A stretch of 64,000 bases of DNA from Paraburkholderia madseniana (GCF_009690905.1 NZ_VOSW01000057.1:1-64000), one strand, 5' to 3'; positions 44,077 through 53,587 are shown, counted from the first letter of the stretch. The notes: generated by a model not told the origin, from the sequence alone. Program-made: numbers and translations.

Positions 44077-45633
44077 TTATCGCGACTTATCCTCCGGCGT
44101 GGCATCGCCAACCGGCAATGCCACGTAGAATGTCGCGCCTCGATCGTTGTTATTTTCGGCCCATAGTCGCCCGCGGTGCATGTCGATAATGGAACGGCTG
44201 ATCGACAATCCCAAACCGAGCCCTTGGGGTTTTGATGTAAAAAACGGCTTAAAGATCTTGTCCAGCTTATCGGCGGTCAGTCCATGGCCCCGATCGCGAA
44301 CAGCGATCAACACCATGCCGTTGTCGGCCGGTTTGAGCGTGACGCACACCATACGGTCGACGGGTGGGACCTCATTCATCGCGTCGAACGCATTCAGCAA
44401 CAAATTCAGCATGACCTGCTGCAATTGAACCCGATCGCCGCGCACTGGCGGCAATGTCGAGTCGATATCGAGCGTCACGCGCGTACCGCGCACGATCGCA
44501 TCGCTATGCACCAGCGCCACCACATCGCGCATCACGCCGGCGAGGTCGAGAGGAATCACCTCGAGACCACCCTTCTTGACGACCGCGCGAATCCGCCGGA
44601 TCACCTCGCTGGCCCGGTAATCGTCCTGGACAATATCGTTAAGAATATCGCGCAACTCGGCCAGATCGATCGGATCGGCCATCATGAAACGCTGCGCAGC
44701 CTGCACGTTGCTGAGTATCGCGGTAAGCGGCTGATTCAACTCATGTGCGAGCGAGGAAGCGAGTTGTCCCATCGTCGATACGCGTGTCAGATGCGCAAGA
44801 TCCTCGCGCTGGCGGCGTAACTCATACCGGTCAGTCTTGTCGATGACGAATGCGAGCGTGACGTTTTCACCACCGAAACGAAATGCACACAGGTCGATGT
44901 CGGCACGAAACTCGGTGCCGTCCTTACGGCGCGCGCATAGATCGTCCAGCGGCAAGAACCTGCACAATTGCTGCGTGGCTGGGGGAGCATCCCAGCGTGA
45001 CGCGTGGCTGTCGAAACGCAGCGCGTGAATCAGCATTTCCACCGGCTTGCCTGGCAGCTCGTTACGGTCATAACCGAAGAGCCGATCCGCTTTCGGATTG
45101 ACCATTGCCATCACGCCGCGCCCGTCGAGCATCAGCGTCGCTAGCGGCAATAACGCCAGTACCTCACGAAAATAATGCTCGCCGCTTACCTGTTCGTCAT
45201 TGTCATCGTCAGCGTGTGAATCGTGCACGAGCACCGCTCGCGCGACGTCATCATGAGTTCTCCTGCGCGCGGTTCTCGCGGAGGTCATCATGCGAAGCCG
45301 ATCCGTAAAACGCCGTCTCGCGCGCGATGCCGGTAGACCGCTATCTGGCGCACCGAAAACCGCGGGAGGGGTGAGAAATTGTTCGGGACGCTGACATTCC
45401 GATTGACGGGGTTGATTTAAGGAATCATGTAGAGCCGCTTTATCCGCCAGTTCGAGATGCGCTGAATGCGCCGCATGCTCACCGGGCATCCCGCGGTCGC
45501 GAGAATTCGCTCCGGCAATTGGCGGATTAACACTGCTGAACGCCGCAGATGCGCGATGCCGCAATCCGAGCACCAGCAACCCGAGAATGATCGCGGTTTG
45601 CAAAATGACGATAGCAGGCATGACGAAGCTCAT
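44077..45633 (-). CDS. PAS-domain sensor histidine kinase (FixL-like)
   Basis: 518 residues from the ATG at 45633. One N-terminal membrane helix (about 5-25), a long low-complexity polar stretch (about 30-150), one PAS domain (about 165-280), then HisKA with H-box SSLAHELNQPLTAI and an HATPase (NLLLNAFDAM, GHGL, GLGLGLSISR). The architecture is that of FixL-type kinases. I could not identify a heme-ligating histidine in the PAS domain, so the signal is unknown. Confidence 0.86.
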   Translation of the reverse strand: MSFVMPAIVILQTAIILGLLVLGLRHRASAAFSSVNPPIAGANSRDRGMPGEHAAHSAHLELADKAALHDSLNQPRQSECQRPEQFLTPPAVFGAPDSGLPASRARRRFTDRLRMMTSARTARRRTHDDVARAVLVHDSHADDDNDEQVSGEHYFREVLALLPLATLMLDGRGVMAMVNPKADRLFGYDRNELPGKPVEMLIHALRFDSHASRWDAPPATQQLCRFLPLDDLCARRKDGTEFRADIDLCAFRFGGENVTLAFVIDKTDRYELRRQREDLAHLTRVSTMGQLASSLAHELNQPLTAILSNVQAAQRFMMADPIDLAELRDILNDIVQDDYRASEVIRRIRAVVKKGGLEVIPLDLAGVMRDVVALVHSDAIVRGTRVTLDIDSTLPPVRGDRVQLQQVMLNLLLNAFDAMNEVPPVDRMVCVTLKPADNGMVLIAVRDRGHGLTADKLDKIFKPFFTSKPQGLGLGLSISRSIIDMHRGRLWAENNNDRGATFYVALPVGDATPEDKSR

Positions 45634-45980
45634 GTCCGAACGGCCTCTCAAGATTCGGCACCGCGAGATTGGTTGCCAAAAGTCTTGCTGAACATCGGCG
45701 CGAGACTGCGCCTCTTGAACAGCAGGCTCATCGTCTCTTTAGACAGTTAACAAGTCGACGAAGATACGCGCTGTCTGTGGACGCATGCGGAACGAGTGCA
45801 CCGGTAGGAGTTACATCTGCGGAACGCTTTCAACCGGCAAAATTAATCCTAGTACGGACGGTTAAACATGTAAACGTGATTGAGGTATTTCTTTTGCACA
45901 TATTTCGGTCCGCCGACGAATGTGACCAAATTCAACCTGTCCAAGTGCTTCATCGATTGGTAACACAGTTTCACATCCCA
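45634..45980. other. gene-free stretch upstream of the kinase
   Basis: About 345 bases, richer in AT around 45840-45910. It should contain the promoter of the kinase/regulator operon. No clean GGACC palindrome is present here; only a weak relic-like CCTAGTACGGAC occurs near 45850. Confidence 0.4.
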
Positions 45981-46265
45981 TCAATTGCACCCGTGACCAT
46001 TGGCCGTGCGATAGCAGGTCTGTCCGCTCGGACTCTTATATACGCCCTTACCGTTTTTGGTCTTGGCTTCCCCGCCTTTGCTCGTCGTTGTTGTCGTGAC
46101 ACCGTTCTGATTCTTTTGCGCCTTCCATGCGTTGCCGGTGTTCGGGTTATAGCCGCCGGCCGCCTGCCCGTTATTGCATTCGGTCATACCTCGCGCATTA
46201 GTGGTGCATTCCGCGAATACATTGGATGAAAGCGCAAAGGCTATCAACACGAACAACACTTTCAT
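45981..46265 (-). CDS. small secreted cysteine-containing protein
   Basis: 94 residues from the ATG at 46265 (AGGAG seven bases upstream). Signal peptide to about residue 18 (SSNVFA), then a polar Asn/Gly/Thr/Lys-rich protein with four cysteines in two pairs (CTTNARGMTEC and CYRTANGHGC), probably disulphide bonded in the periplasm. No family recognised. A GGACC palindrome lies upstream at 46355-46366. Confidence 0.7.
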   Translation of the reverse strand: MKVLFVLIAFALSSNVFAECTTNARGMTECNNGQAAGGYNPNTGNAWKAQKNQNGVTTTTTSKGGEAKTKNGKGVYKSPSGQTCYRTANGHGCN

Positions 46266-46352
46266 GGTCGTCTCCTGAGGCAGCAGGCACAAGCACATGC
46301 ACGGCTACGCCTGCCACGACTTCCAGATTAGCCTCATCCGCTCGCATGCATA

Positions 46353-47001
46353 TTGGACCTTAGTCCTATTGCAGGCAGCAGCATAAGTGGATTTGACCAC
46401 TATGCCGCATGCAACGAACGATTCGAATCGCACAGCCCCGAAATCACGGCGCTTTCGGTTCGCGTGGCTCTGCTGTGCTCGATGTCCGCACTGTCGATTC
46501 ACGCACAGGAGATGGAGCCGCGAGCCTATTCTGCTGTGCCGGTGGCTACCAATTTCGCGGTATTCGACTATGCACGTTCGAGCGGCGACGTATCGTTCGA
46601 TCCATCGTTGCCAATCACCAATGTGCAGGCACATATCAACATCTTTTCGCTCGGCTATTCGCACAGTTTCGGGGTCGCGGGACGTACCGTGAGTACCGCG
46701 GTGTCGGTGCCCTATGCGAACGCGAATGCGAACGGCGACGTGAAGGGTGTTTTTCAGCAGCAATACCGCTCGGGTCTCGGCGACGTGCACTTCAAGATCG
46801 CGGCGAACCTGCTCGGCGACCCGGCACTCTCTCCGGAAGAATTTGTGCGACGCGCACCCAGCACGATACGGTGTCACGCTGTCCGTGCCGCTGGCAGCGA
46901 AATGGTCCGCCAAACTCGCGTGGTCGCGTGGCCTGGTAACGCGTGTGGGCGGCAATTTCCAGACAATCTCGATCGCGCTTCAATACCACTGGTTCAATTG
47001 A
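46353..47001 (+). pseudogene. broken outer-membrane transporter-like gene
   Basis: The first part (to about 46860) codes for a signal-like segment ending ALSIHAQ and beta-barrel strands (YSAVPVATNFAVFDYARSSGDV, VSVPYANANANGDVKGV) of the MetA-pathway phenol-type outer-membrane family. The end of the gene lies in another frame (about 46864-47001: RYGVTLSVPLAAKWSAKLAW, ending ALQYHWFN). Compared with the usual layout about 90-100 residues in the middle are missing and the frame shifts at the junction. Nonfunctional as it stands. Confidence 0.65.
46355..46366. promoter_or_regulatory. GGACC-N2-GGTCC palindrome, copy 2
   Basis: GGACC TT AGTCC, preceded by TT, one mismatch from copy 1. It lies between the small secreted protein gene (start 46265, minus) and the broken outer-membrane gene (plus), so it could serve both. 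Confidence 0.5.
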
Positions 47002-47107
47002 GCCCTGTCTGGCAATGCAGCTGTGTAGCGGATTCGCAAAAAACGCAGCGCCTGACTCCCACTACCTAATGCATTTTACCTAGTGTTTTATGCCTAGTGT
47101 TTAATGC

Positions 47108-47869
47108 TTAATGCCCGAGAATATCGAGCGCCGCGCGCATCGGTGCGAAAGATATTTTTACTATTCCGCCGAGCGGCGTATTCATTTCCATGATCAGGAA
47201 GATTGCACCGGAAGTCGACAGTGCACACATCACGAGCGCCGTCATCGTCGTGCCGTTGCGAGGTGCAAACAGGCCAAACGTGCCAAAGAGGATCGCCAGC
47301 CACGACACCAGAACCACGAGCAACGGTATCGGAATCGAACCCGTTTGCTGAAGAAGCGCGAGCCATCGCGTAGCTAATACATCGTCGACGATTTGCAGCG
47401 CCCGCGCCTGCAATTGACGCTGCGTATCGGTGTGCGGCGAGAGTTCCTCCACTTGACGCTGAAATGCTTCTCCGCGGGCCACGGCTTCGGGGCTGCTCAA
47501 TCTGGCCAGCTGAGCGGGATCGCCGGAAGACATCGCCGCAACCGAAGCCTCGGTTGTGCGTTTAAGCGCGCTGCGAATCTCCTGAGTCTCCGGACCATAG
47601 TGGGCCAGCACGCGATCAAGACGAACGATAGCGGCAGCGCTATGCAAAAGCTCCGTATTCATGGTGTCGAAAGAGTCTTTCGCCGACGAAATCAGCAGGC
47701 CCAGCACCAATGCGGCCATGGTTGCAACAAGACCGGTCGCCAGTTTGACCACACCGGTGGATTCATCGCTGAGGTGGTGCTGTGGCAGCACGCGGCGCAG
47801 ATACGAACCAAGCAGCGCACTGCCGAAAACGCACGCGAATACGACTGCCGCATCGACGAGGTGGTTCAC
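47108..47869 (-). CDS. DUF4239-type membrane protein
   Basis: 253 residues from a GTG at 47869, chosen because GGAGG lies seven bases upstream; a longer frame begins at 47932. Two N-terminal membrane helices (about 5-25 and 45-62), a cytoplasmic or periplasmic helical domain (about 65-175), and two C-terminal helices. The layout fits the DUF4239 (bestrophin-like) group, function unknown. The palindrome at 47937-47958 is just upstream. Confidence 0.7.
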   Translation of the reverse strand: MNHLVDAAVVFACVFGSALLGSYLRRVLPQHHLSDESTGVVKLATGLVATMAALVLGLLISSAKDSFDTMNTELLHSAAAIVRLDRVLAHYGPETQEIRSALKRTTEASVAAMSSGDPAQLARLSSPEAVARGEAFQRQVEELSPHTDTQRQLQARALQIVDDVLATRWLALLQQTGSIPIPLLVVLVSWLAILFGTFGLFAPRNGTTMTALVMCALSTSGAIFLIMEMNTPLGGIVKISFAPMRAALDILGH

Positions 47870-47936
47870 CCTGCGGTCCTCCGTCTCTGGTTGCGCACGT
47901 GGCGATTCGATATCTTGCGCTCCGCGCTGCAACGTG

Positions 47937-47958
47937 CAATTGGACCAAGGTCCAATTG
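47937..47958. promoter_or_regulatory. GGACC-N2-GGTCC palindrome, copy 3 (extended)
   Basis: CAATTGGACC and GGTCCAATTG surround AA: ten perfect base pairs per arm, the best copy. It lies between the DUF4239 gene (minus) and the SYLF pseudogene (plus). Confidence 0.65.
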
Positions 47959-48014
47959 TCTTTACGTGCGCGCAACACCACTATTTATTCCACTCGAAGC
48001 GTCCCGCAACCGGT

Positions 48015-48476
48015 ATGGGCCGCACCATCACCGCCCTTCGAGGCCGCGAACAATCCGACGCGCCACGGACACAACAAATTCAGCAACAGGCCAAAGCGGT
48101 TCTGGTATTCCCCGATATTCTGAAAGTGGGGCTCATCGCCGGCGCGCAAGGCGGCAAGGGGGTGATGTTCGCCCCCGATGGAACGGTAATGGGCTACTAC
48201 ACCGCGAGAGCAGTCTCCTGGGGATTGCAAGCGGGCGGACAAACCTTTTCTGAAGCCATGTTCCTGATGAGCGATTCAGCCATCAACTACCTCAACGCGA
48301 GCGACGGATGGTCGGTCGGCGTCGGCCCGAGCGTCGTGGTCGTGGACGCGGGAATGGGCAAATCGATGACCACCACGACCCTGAAATCCGACGTCTATGC
48401 GTTCATCTACGGTCAGCAATGATTGATGGCAGGTCTCGGCGTGCAAGGGCAAAAAATCACCAAATACACGCCGTGA
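48015..48476 (+). pseudogene. SYLF/Ysc84 lipid-binding protein gene, truncated and interrupted
   Basis: Codes for most of a SYLF domain (AKAVLVFPDILKVGLIAGAQ, GGKGVMF, GWSVGVGPSVVVVD, SDVYAFIYGQQ). A TGA at 48420-48422 stands where relatives have a glycine codon; the frame then continues with LMAGLGVQGQKITKYTP to a second stop at 48476. The normal signal peptide and first helix are also missing upstream. A one-base change (GGA to TGA) explains the inner stop. Confidence 0.65.
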
Positions 48477-48581
48477 TCCGGCGCGCGGCTCCCCTCGCGC
48501 AAGCTGAACGTTGCGCGTGAGGAGCCTTGTCTGGTATCGCGGTCCGATGAAAATCGCCCCATATGACTGGGCGATGCCGCC

Positions 48582-49166
48582 TTATTGTTTGATACCTTCA
48601 GCCTGGATGTGCAGCACCGTTTGCATCCTGAAGCCGTAAGTCTTGCCCATGTCAACGCCAAAGTCCGACCGGTCGAAACTCGCGGTCGAATCTGTGCCGC
48701 ACACTTCGCGCTTGAGCAGCGGGTTCTGGAAGCACTTGAACGACTCGATCTTCAGATTCAGCGGCTTCGTCACACCGTGCAGGGTCAACTCGCCGATCAC
48801 TTCGACCGGCACATCGCCCTTGAACGTCATCGACTTGCCCTTATAGACAGCGGTCGGGAATTGAGTGGCATCGAAGAATTTCGGGCTCTTCAACGCCGTA
48901 TCCAGCGTATTGTTGCCGATATCCACTGACGTCATGTCAATAGTCGCTTCCAGCGTGCCGGTCCTGGCTTCGCGATCGATCTTCACTGTGCCGCTGCTCT
49001 TGTTGAACTTGCCGCGCCAGATCGAGACGCCACCGAAGTGATCGGCTTCAAAGCTGGGGTACGTGTGCGTGGGATCCAGTTGATACGTGGTCTCCGCTGC
49101 CTTTGCGCCGAACGATGTGCCTGCTGCCAGAGCGGCGATCGCTACGGCCAAAAGTTGCTTCTTCAT
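48582..49166 (-). CDS. YceI-family periplasmic protein
   Basis: 194 residues, signal peptide to about residue 23 (FGAKA), then a lipocalin-like YceI barrel (YQLDPTHTYPSFEADHFGG). YceI proteins bind isoprenoid-like lipids in the periplasm. Second of two adjacent YceI genes; they are only distantly alike, so not a recent duplication. Confidence 0.87.
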   Translation of the reverse strand: MKKQLLAVAIAALAAGTSFGAKAAETTYQLDPTHTYPSFEADHFGGVSIWRGKFNKSSGTVKIDREARTGTLEATIDMTSVDIGNNTLDTALKSPKFFDATQFPTAVYKGKSMTFKGDVPVEVIGELTLHGVTKPLNLKIESFKCFQNPLLKREVCGTDSTASFDRSDFGVDMGKTYGFRMQTVLHIQAEGIKQ

Positions 49167-49202
49167 TGTGATCCTCCTGGGGAGTCTGAGCGGTTTTGCT
49201 GC

Positions 49203-49763
49203 TTACTTTTTGGCTTCAACAATGTGAAACCTGATCGACACTTCGTCGGCGACGACCGACGTGTCTTTCCATTCGCCTGAGCCGATGTCGAACTGGCTAC
49301 GCTTGATCGGCAAAGTGCCGTCGAAGGTTTGCGTCGCACCCTGCTGCGTGACGGTGACCGGCACCGTCACGTTTTCAGACTTGCCCTTGATGGTCAGCTT
49401 GCCACTGACCTTGAACTGGTTGCCGCCAGCCGGTGCAATGGTGCTCGAGACGAATGTGGCGTTGGGAAACTGCGCCGTGTCGAACCAGTCTTTGCCACGC
49501 ACCTGCTGGTTGTAGCTTTGGTCGCCGAGATCATAGCTGGCGGTGTCGATGGTCAGTTGCGCGCTGCCCGCCGTCGGCTTGGCCGGATCGAAGACGAGCT
49601 GCGCAGTGAACTTTCTGAACGTCCCGTCGACAGGTACGTTCATCTGCTTCGAGGTGGCGGTCACCATGCTTTTCGATGTATCGACCTGCGCATGTGCAAC
49701 ACCCAGAAAGGGCGACATGGCAACCGTAGCGGCCAATATCAGTTGACGGAATCGGGGTTTCAT
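49203..49763 (-). CDS. YceI-family periplasmic protein
   Basis: 186 residues, signal peptide to about residue 25 (GVAHA), then a YceI barrel (SKMNVPVDGTFRKF-like start, RGKDWFDTAQFPNATF, SGEWKDTSVVADEVSIRFHI). It lies 36 bases upstream of the second YceI gene, probably co-transcribed. The cytochrome b561 gene that often accompanies YceI is absent. Confidence 0.87.
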   Translation of the reverse strand: MKPRFRQLILAATVAMSPFLGVAHAQVDTSKSMVTATSKQMNVPVDGTFRKFTAQLVFDPAKPTAGSAQLTIDTASYDLGDQSYNQQVRGKDWFDTAQFPNATFVSSTIAPAGGNQFKVSGKLTIKGKSENVTVPVTVTQQGATQTFDGTLPIKRSQFDIGSGEWKDTSVVADEVSIRFHIVEAKK

Positions 49764-49913
49764 ATCTGTCTTGAGCCTCTTGCTACTTTGGAAAATGGAT
49801 CATGCGGGCGAGCAAGCCGTCACGATCAACTGTGTGGATAAACGATGGCGAATAGCGTATTCAAAGAGAACATATTGTTATCCTCACGATGCAATCGAGC
49901 GGCCGCAGGACAT

Positions 49914-51065
49914 TTAGAACAGGTGTCGAATACCCACCATCGCACCGGTTTGACTCACGCCTGGCAATGGCGTCGAAGCGGGCGGCACCACGCCACCGTC
50001 AATCGAGAACGCTGCGTTACGCTGGTTAAACACATGCCCTGCCGTGACGTACACCGCAGTGCCCTTGGACAGGAAGTACATCGCGCGCGCTGCGATCACG
50101 GAGCCTCCCAAGTCGTGGCCGCTCACGGTGATATGACCGAACTGTGCGTCAAGCGCAATATATGGAACGGGCAAATAGGATCCACCGACCCACCAATAGT
50201 TGCTGGTCGCGTCGAAGACTTTCGGCGTCTGTGCTCCGTGATTGATCCGGTGTTGGAATCCCGCTCCGAAAGTCGAATTGCCAAACTTCACGTAGCCGTC
50301 GATGACGGCGCGTGTATCGGTTTGCGAGCTAAGTGGCAAGGGCGAGCCAGTGCCGCCCCCACCGTAGTTGCGATCGATGGCCGCTGCCGCACCCCATTTC
50401 CCGGCGTCATATTTCACCATCGCGGACATTGATTTGCAGGCCCGCCAGTCAGTCGGCGATTGGCCGGCGCACCCTCCGGCCGGCGCACTATCGGCCACGT
50501 CACGTCCCAGTGAATACATCGCGCTCACAGTCAGTCCCGACGACGTGAAGGTATAGGCGATCGAATTGTCAACGCGCGGCTGGGTCAAGTAGGGGTCAAG
50601 ATCGGCGGCGGCAAAGATATTCGGCGCCAGCGTGTCGCCCGTTAATACCGCCCAGAAGATTTGCGAATATTGCCGCCCGAGGGTCAAGGTCCCCCACCGC
50701 CCCGCAAGCCCGACATAGGCCTGCCTGCCAAACAGACGTCCCCCTTGATTCAGCGTGCCCTGTCCGGGAGCAAACCCCGACTCCAATACAAAAACCGCAC
50801 TCAGACCACCACCCAGATCCTCTTTGCCACGAAGGCCCCACAGCGATGGTAGCGAGGCTGTGAGAGACGGCATGTGCACTGAGCTGGATTTTTTAGCACC
50901 GACGTTCGTCACATATTCGACGCCGGTATCGATGATCCCATATAGGGTGACAGAACTCTGCGCATGCGATACGCCTGACGCACATGCCGCAAGCGACGTG
51001 AGCGTCCACCAAAACAGCCGGTGCCATGAATACCCACCTCTGGCCCGATTCAACCGTGCGCTCAT
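49914..51065 (-). CDS. general porin (OmpC-like, Burkholderia type)
   Basis: 383 residues with a signal sequence ending ASGVSHAQ, mature start SSVTLYGIIDTGVEYV typical of Gram-negative porins of this group, RQAYVGLAGRWGTLTLGRQYS, and a C-terminal phenylalanine (GIRHLF) for barrel assembly. A 16-strand trimeric channel is expected. Downstream of and same strand as the FAD monooxygenase gene, and could serve uptake of its substrate. Confidence 0.87.
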   Translation of the reverse strand: MSARLNRARGGYSWHRLFWWTLTSLAACASGVSHAQSSVTLYGIIDTGVEYVTNVGAKKSSSVHMPSLTASLPSLWGLRGKEDLGGGLSAVFVLESGFAPGQGTLNQGGRLFGRQAYVGLAGRWGTLTLGRQYSQIFWAVLTGDTLAPNIFAAADLDPYLTQPRVDNSIAYTFTSSGLTVSAMYSLGRDVADSAPAGGCAGQSPTDWRACKSMSAMVKYDAGKWGAAAAIDRNYGGGGTGSPLPLSSQTDTRAVIDGYVKFGNSTFGAGFQHRINHGAQTPKVFDATSNYWWVGGSYLPVPYIALDAQFGHITVSGHDLGGSVIAARAMYFLSKGTAVYVTAGHVFNQRNAAFSIDGGVVPPASTPLPGVSQTGAMVGIRHLF

Positions 51066-51182
51066 TTTCTCGTCTCCTATGTTGTTGAAATATCAAGACG
51101 ACGGCACCCCTGCGCCGTCGCGCGTCGAGCCTGCTGCGTAGTGCTGACCGAATATGGATTTGCTTCGATTCAGCCGGCTCGG

Positions 51183-52832
51183 TCAGCCGCTGCTGATCGA
51201 ACCTGATGCGCGGTTGATGTCGCGATGTCCTGTCACCTTCGCGGCGAGATCATCGACGGCCTGCGGAAGCCGGTCGCCGCGCCACGCGACATGCATGTCG
51301 GGCCGCACGAGGATGAGGTCGCGCTCATAGACGGTGCGAAGCGCCGAATCCGCGAGCACGAGCACGTCGAGCGGCGCGCCGAGCGCTTCGAACGCGGCGA
51401 GAAGCGGGCCCGCATCATGCCCACCCGTGACGTCGATCAACGTGTAGCGCTCCGGCCGTAATCGGTCCTGGATGGCGCTTCCGTCGGTGAGCCACATATG
51501 GGGAAGCCGCGCGCCCGGCCACGTCGTGGGAAGATAGGCACGCAGATCGTGCTGCGGCCCTCCCGGTACATTGTCGATAATGGGCGAGTCCACATAGCGA
51601 TAGCCCAGTTCCGCTCCGATCATCTCGTTCGACTTGCGCTGCTCCACGTTCGCCACAACGGCCAGGTGAGCACGAGCAGTCGACCCTGCGGGCGTATCGT
51701 CCCCGATCTCCGGGCGCACCTCGGCCAACCATGCGCGATATCCAAGCGACGCGTAGCGCGATGCGCCGACAACCCGCTCGCCAATCTGGCGCCGTTCAAC
51801 TTCGTAGGAGGCCAACAAGCCCGGGCCGCCCCACCCTTGCAGCGTGGCGGCCAGCTTCCAGGCAAGATCGGTGGCATCACCAACGCCGGTGTTCATGCCA
51901 AGACCGCCAGTAGGAATCACGAGGTGCACTGCATCGCCTGCGAGAAACACCCGTCCCTTTCCATAGCGTTCGGCCAGCAGCAGATTCTGCCGCCATTCCG
52001 CGCAATACAGCATCTCGTAGGGCAACGCATCGCCGATGATCCGCTCGAACATCCGCCGCATCTCGTCATCGCTCTCGACGGCGGAATGGACCGTCCAATG
52101 TCGTGTGGAATCCTGCATGATCATGAAAGTGGGAGGCCCGCCCGCCACCAGATAGTGCCGCCCCCGGCTCGGCCCGTTGCCCATCGGAAGCCGCTCGTAG
52201 AGTTGCTCGCAGTAGAACAGGCCCTGCCTCAATCGCGCAATGTCGCCCTCGCCCTCCAGACGGATGCCCAGTTGCTTGCGTACATGGCTCGCGCCACCGT
52301 CGCAGCCCACGAGGTAGGCGGCCTTCAAGGTTCTTCTCACACCGTCGGCGGCATTGACCGCGACCAGAACGCCATCGTCCTGCTCGGTGAATTCCAGAAA
52401 CGTCGTACCCCGCATCACCGTGACCGCCGGCAATTGCTCGGCCACCTCAAGAAGAAGCGGCTCCAGTGTGTACTGCGAGATGAGCTGATAGGGCTCGAGC
52501 GGAAGGCTGCCGTCGTGGCTCTCGTGCGTGAGCGCGCGAGCCTCCGCCACCGACGGATAGGGCAAGCGCAGAATCGGAGGCTCGGTCATGGAGCGGATGA
52601 TCTGGATGTCCATGGGGACGTCTTCGGGCATGCCGGCAGCCCGGATGCAGTCCGCGAGATCAAGCCGCCGGAAGATCTCCATGGTGCGCGCGTTGCAACG
52701 CTCCATTTTCGGCAGAAACTGAGGCTCTGCCTTTTGCTCGACAAGCACACACGCTATGCCGCGCTTGCCAAGGTCGATCGCAAGTGTCAGTCCTACCGGG
52801 CCAGCGCCGACAATGATGACTTGAGTGTCCAA
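51183..52832 (-). CDS. FAD-dependent aromatic monooxygenase (group A)
   Basis: 549 residues. FAD motifs: GAGPVGLTLAIDLGKRG near the N-terminus, the DG motif in LVGCDGGASHVRKQLG, and GDAVHLVIPTGGLGMNTGVGDATDLAWKL. A C-terminal thioredoxin-like domain (about 400-530) as in phenol/resorcinol/MhpA-type hydroxylases. The start is TTG at 52832 with GGAG seven bases upstream. It would hydroxylate a phenolic ring with NAD(P)H and O2. Divergent from a MarR regulator. Confidence 0.82.
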   Translation of the reverse strand: MDTQVIIVGAGPVGLTLAIDLGKRGIACVLVEQKAEPQFLPKMERCNARTMEIFRRLDLADCIRAAGMPEDVPMDIQIIRSMTEPPILRLPYPSVAEARALTHESHDGSLPLEPYQLISQYTLEPLLLEVAEQLPAVTVMRGTTFLEFTEQDDGVLVAVNAADGVRRTLKAAYLVGCDGGASHVRKQLGIRLEGEGDIARLRQGLFYCEQLYERLPMGNGPSRGRHYLVAGGPPTFMIMQDSTRHWTVHSAVESDDEMRRMFERIIGDALPYEMLYCAEWRQNLLLAERYGKGRVFLAGDAVHLVIPTGGLGMNTGVGDATDLAWKLAATLQGWGGPGLLASYEVERRQIGERVVGASRYASLGYRAWLAEVRPEIGDDTPAGSTARAHLAVVANVEQRKSNEMIGAELGYRYVDSPIIDNVPGGPQHDLRAYLPTTWPGARLPHMWLTDGSAIQDRLRPERYTLIDVTGGHDAGPLLAAFEALGAPLDVLVLADSALRTVYERDLILVRPDMHVAWRGDRLPQAVDDLAAKVTGHRDINRASGSISSG

Positions 52833-53043
52833 ATCCGATCTCCGTTCGCGTAAATCGTCGCTACAATTGTTATTTTTATTAGTAATGCCAATGAAGTTAT
52901 TGAAGGACGAACTCTGAACCTTTCATATCCAACCAGGCTCGATTGATCCGACTCCTCCCTCACGTCTGCCCTGGTTCAGCGTATGACGCGTTGCTCACTC
53001 AGAAAGGAAGCTGACTATCCGAATTCGCCCGGGTAACATTTAT

Positions 53044-53089
53044 TTGATTTTTCAACTACATTTGAAGTGGAGTATAGTTGATTTTTCAA
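53044..53089. promoter_or_regulatory. paired TTGATTTTTCAA operators, copy A
   Basis: TTGATTTTTCAA (TTGA-N4-TCAA) occurs at 53044-53055 and again at 53078-53089, 34 bases apart, in the divergent gap before the MarR gene. The same pair is found at 62499-62543. Probable binding sites for the MarR protein. Confidence 0.65.
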
Positions 53090-53122
53090 ATATACGTACC
53101 CATGTAAACCCGCAACCCACCG

Positions 53123-53587
53123 ATGACCATGAAGACACCCAAGCGACCACAAGAACTCGAGCAGGCGATTCCGTTCCTGTTGACACGTGCCGGAGGCCGG
53201 ATGGGCAACGCATTCGCGAAGGCACTGAAACCGTTCGGCCTGAACCTCAGCGAGTGGCGGGTCTGTGCCTCGCTGCTGTACGTTCCGCACCAGACCTTGT
53301 CTGAATTGTCGGTGCACGCGACATCGGATATTTCCGCGCTGTCGAGGATCATTGACCGTCTTGAGAGCCAGGAGCTCGTCAAGCGCGAGAAGAGCACGAC
53401 GGATGGACGATCGATCAGGATTGCCCTGACAAGCAAGGGAGACGAACTGGCGCTGCGCATCGTCCCGGTCGCGAAGCAACATGAGTTGGTGATACTGAGC
53501 GGTTTCACGGCAAACGACGTCCAGGTGCTTCGCACCATGCTGCTCAAGGTGTACGAAAACGCCGGCGCGCTTGATGACCTTGTTTGA
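53123..53587 (+). CDS. MarR-family transcriptional regulator
   Basis: 154 residues: winged-helix HTH (LSELSVHATSDISALSRIIDRLESQELVKREKSTTDGRSIRIALT in parts) with the DxR wing. MarR proteins repress until they bind an aromatic ligand. Divergent from the FAD monooxygenase gene. It probably also controls the decarboxylase operon at 62410, whose promoter region has the same repeats. Confidence 0.88.
   Translation: MTMKTPKRPQELEQAIPFLLTRAGGRMGNAFAKALKPFGLNLSEWRVCASLLYVPHQTLSELSVHATSDISALSRIIDRLESQELVKREKSTTDGRSIRIALTSKGDELALRIVPVAKQHELVILSGFTANDVQVLRTMLLKVYENAGALDDLV

Noticed and set aside
48582..49763. Recent duplication of YceI genes
   Set aside because: The two proteins differ along most of their length, so they are old paralogs and not a new duplication.
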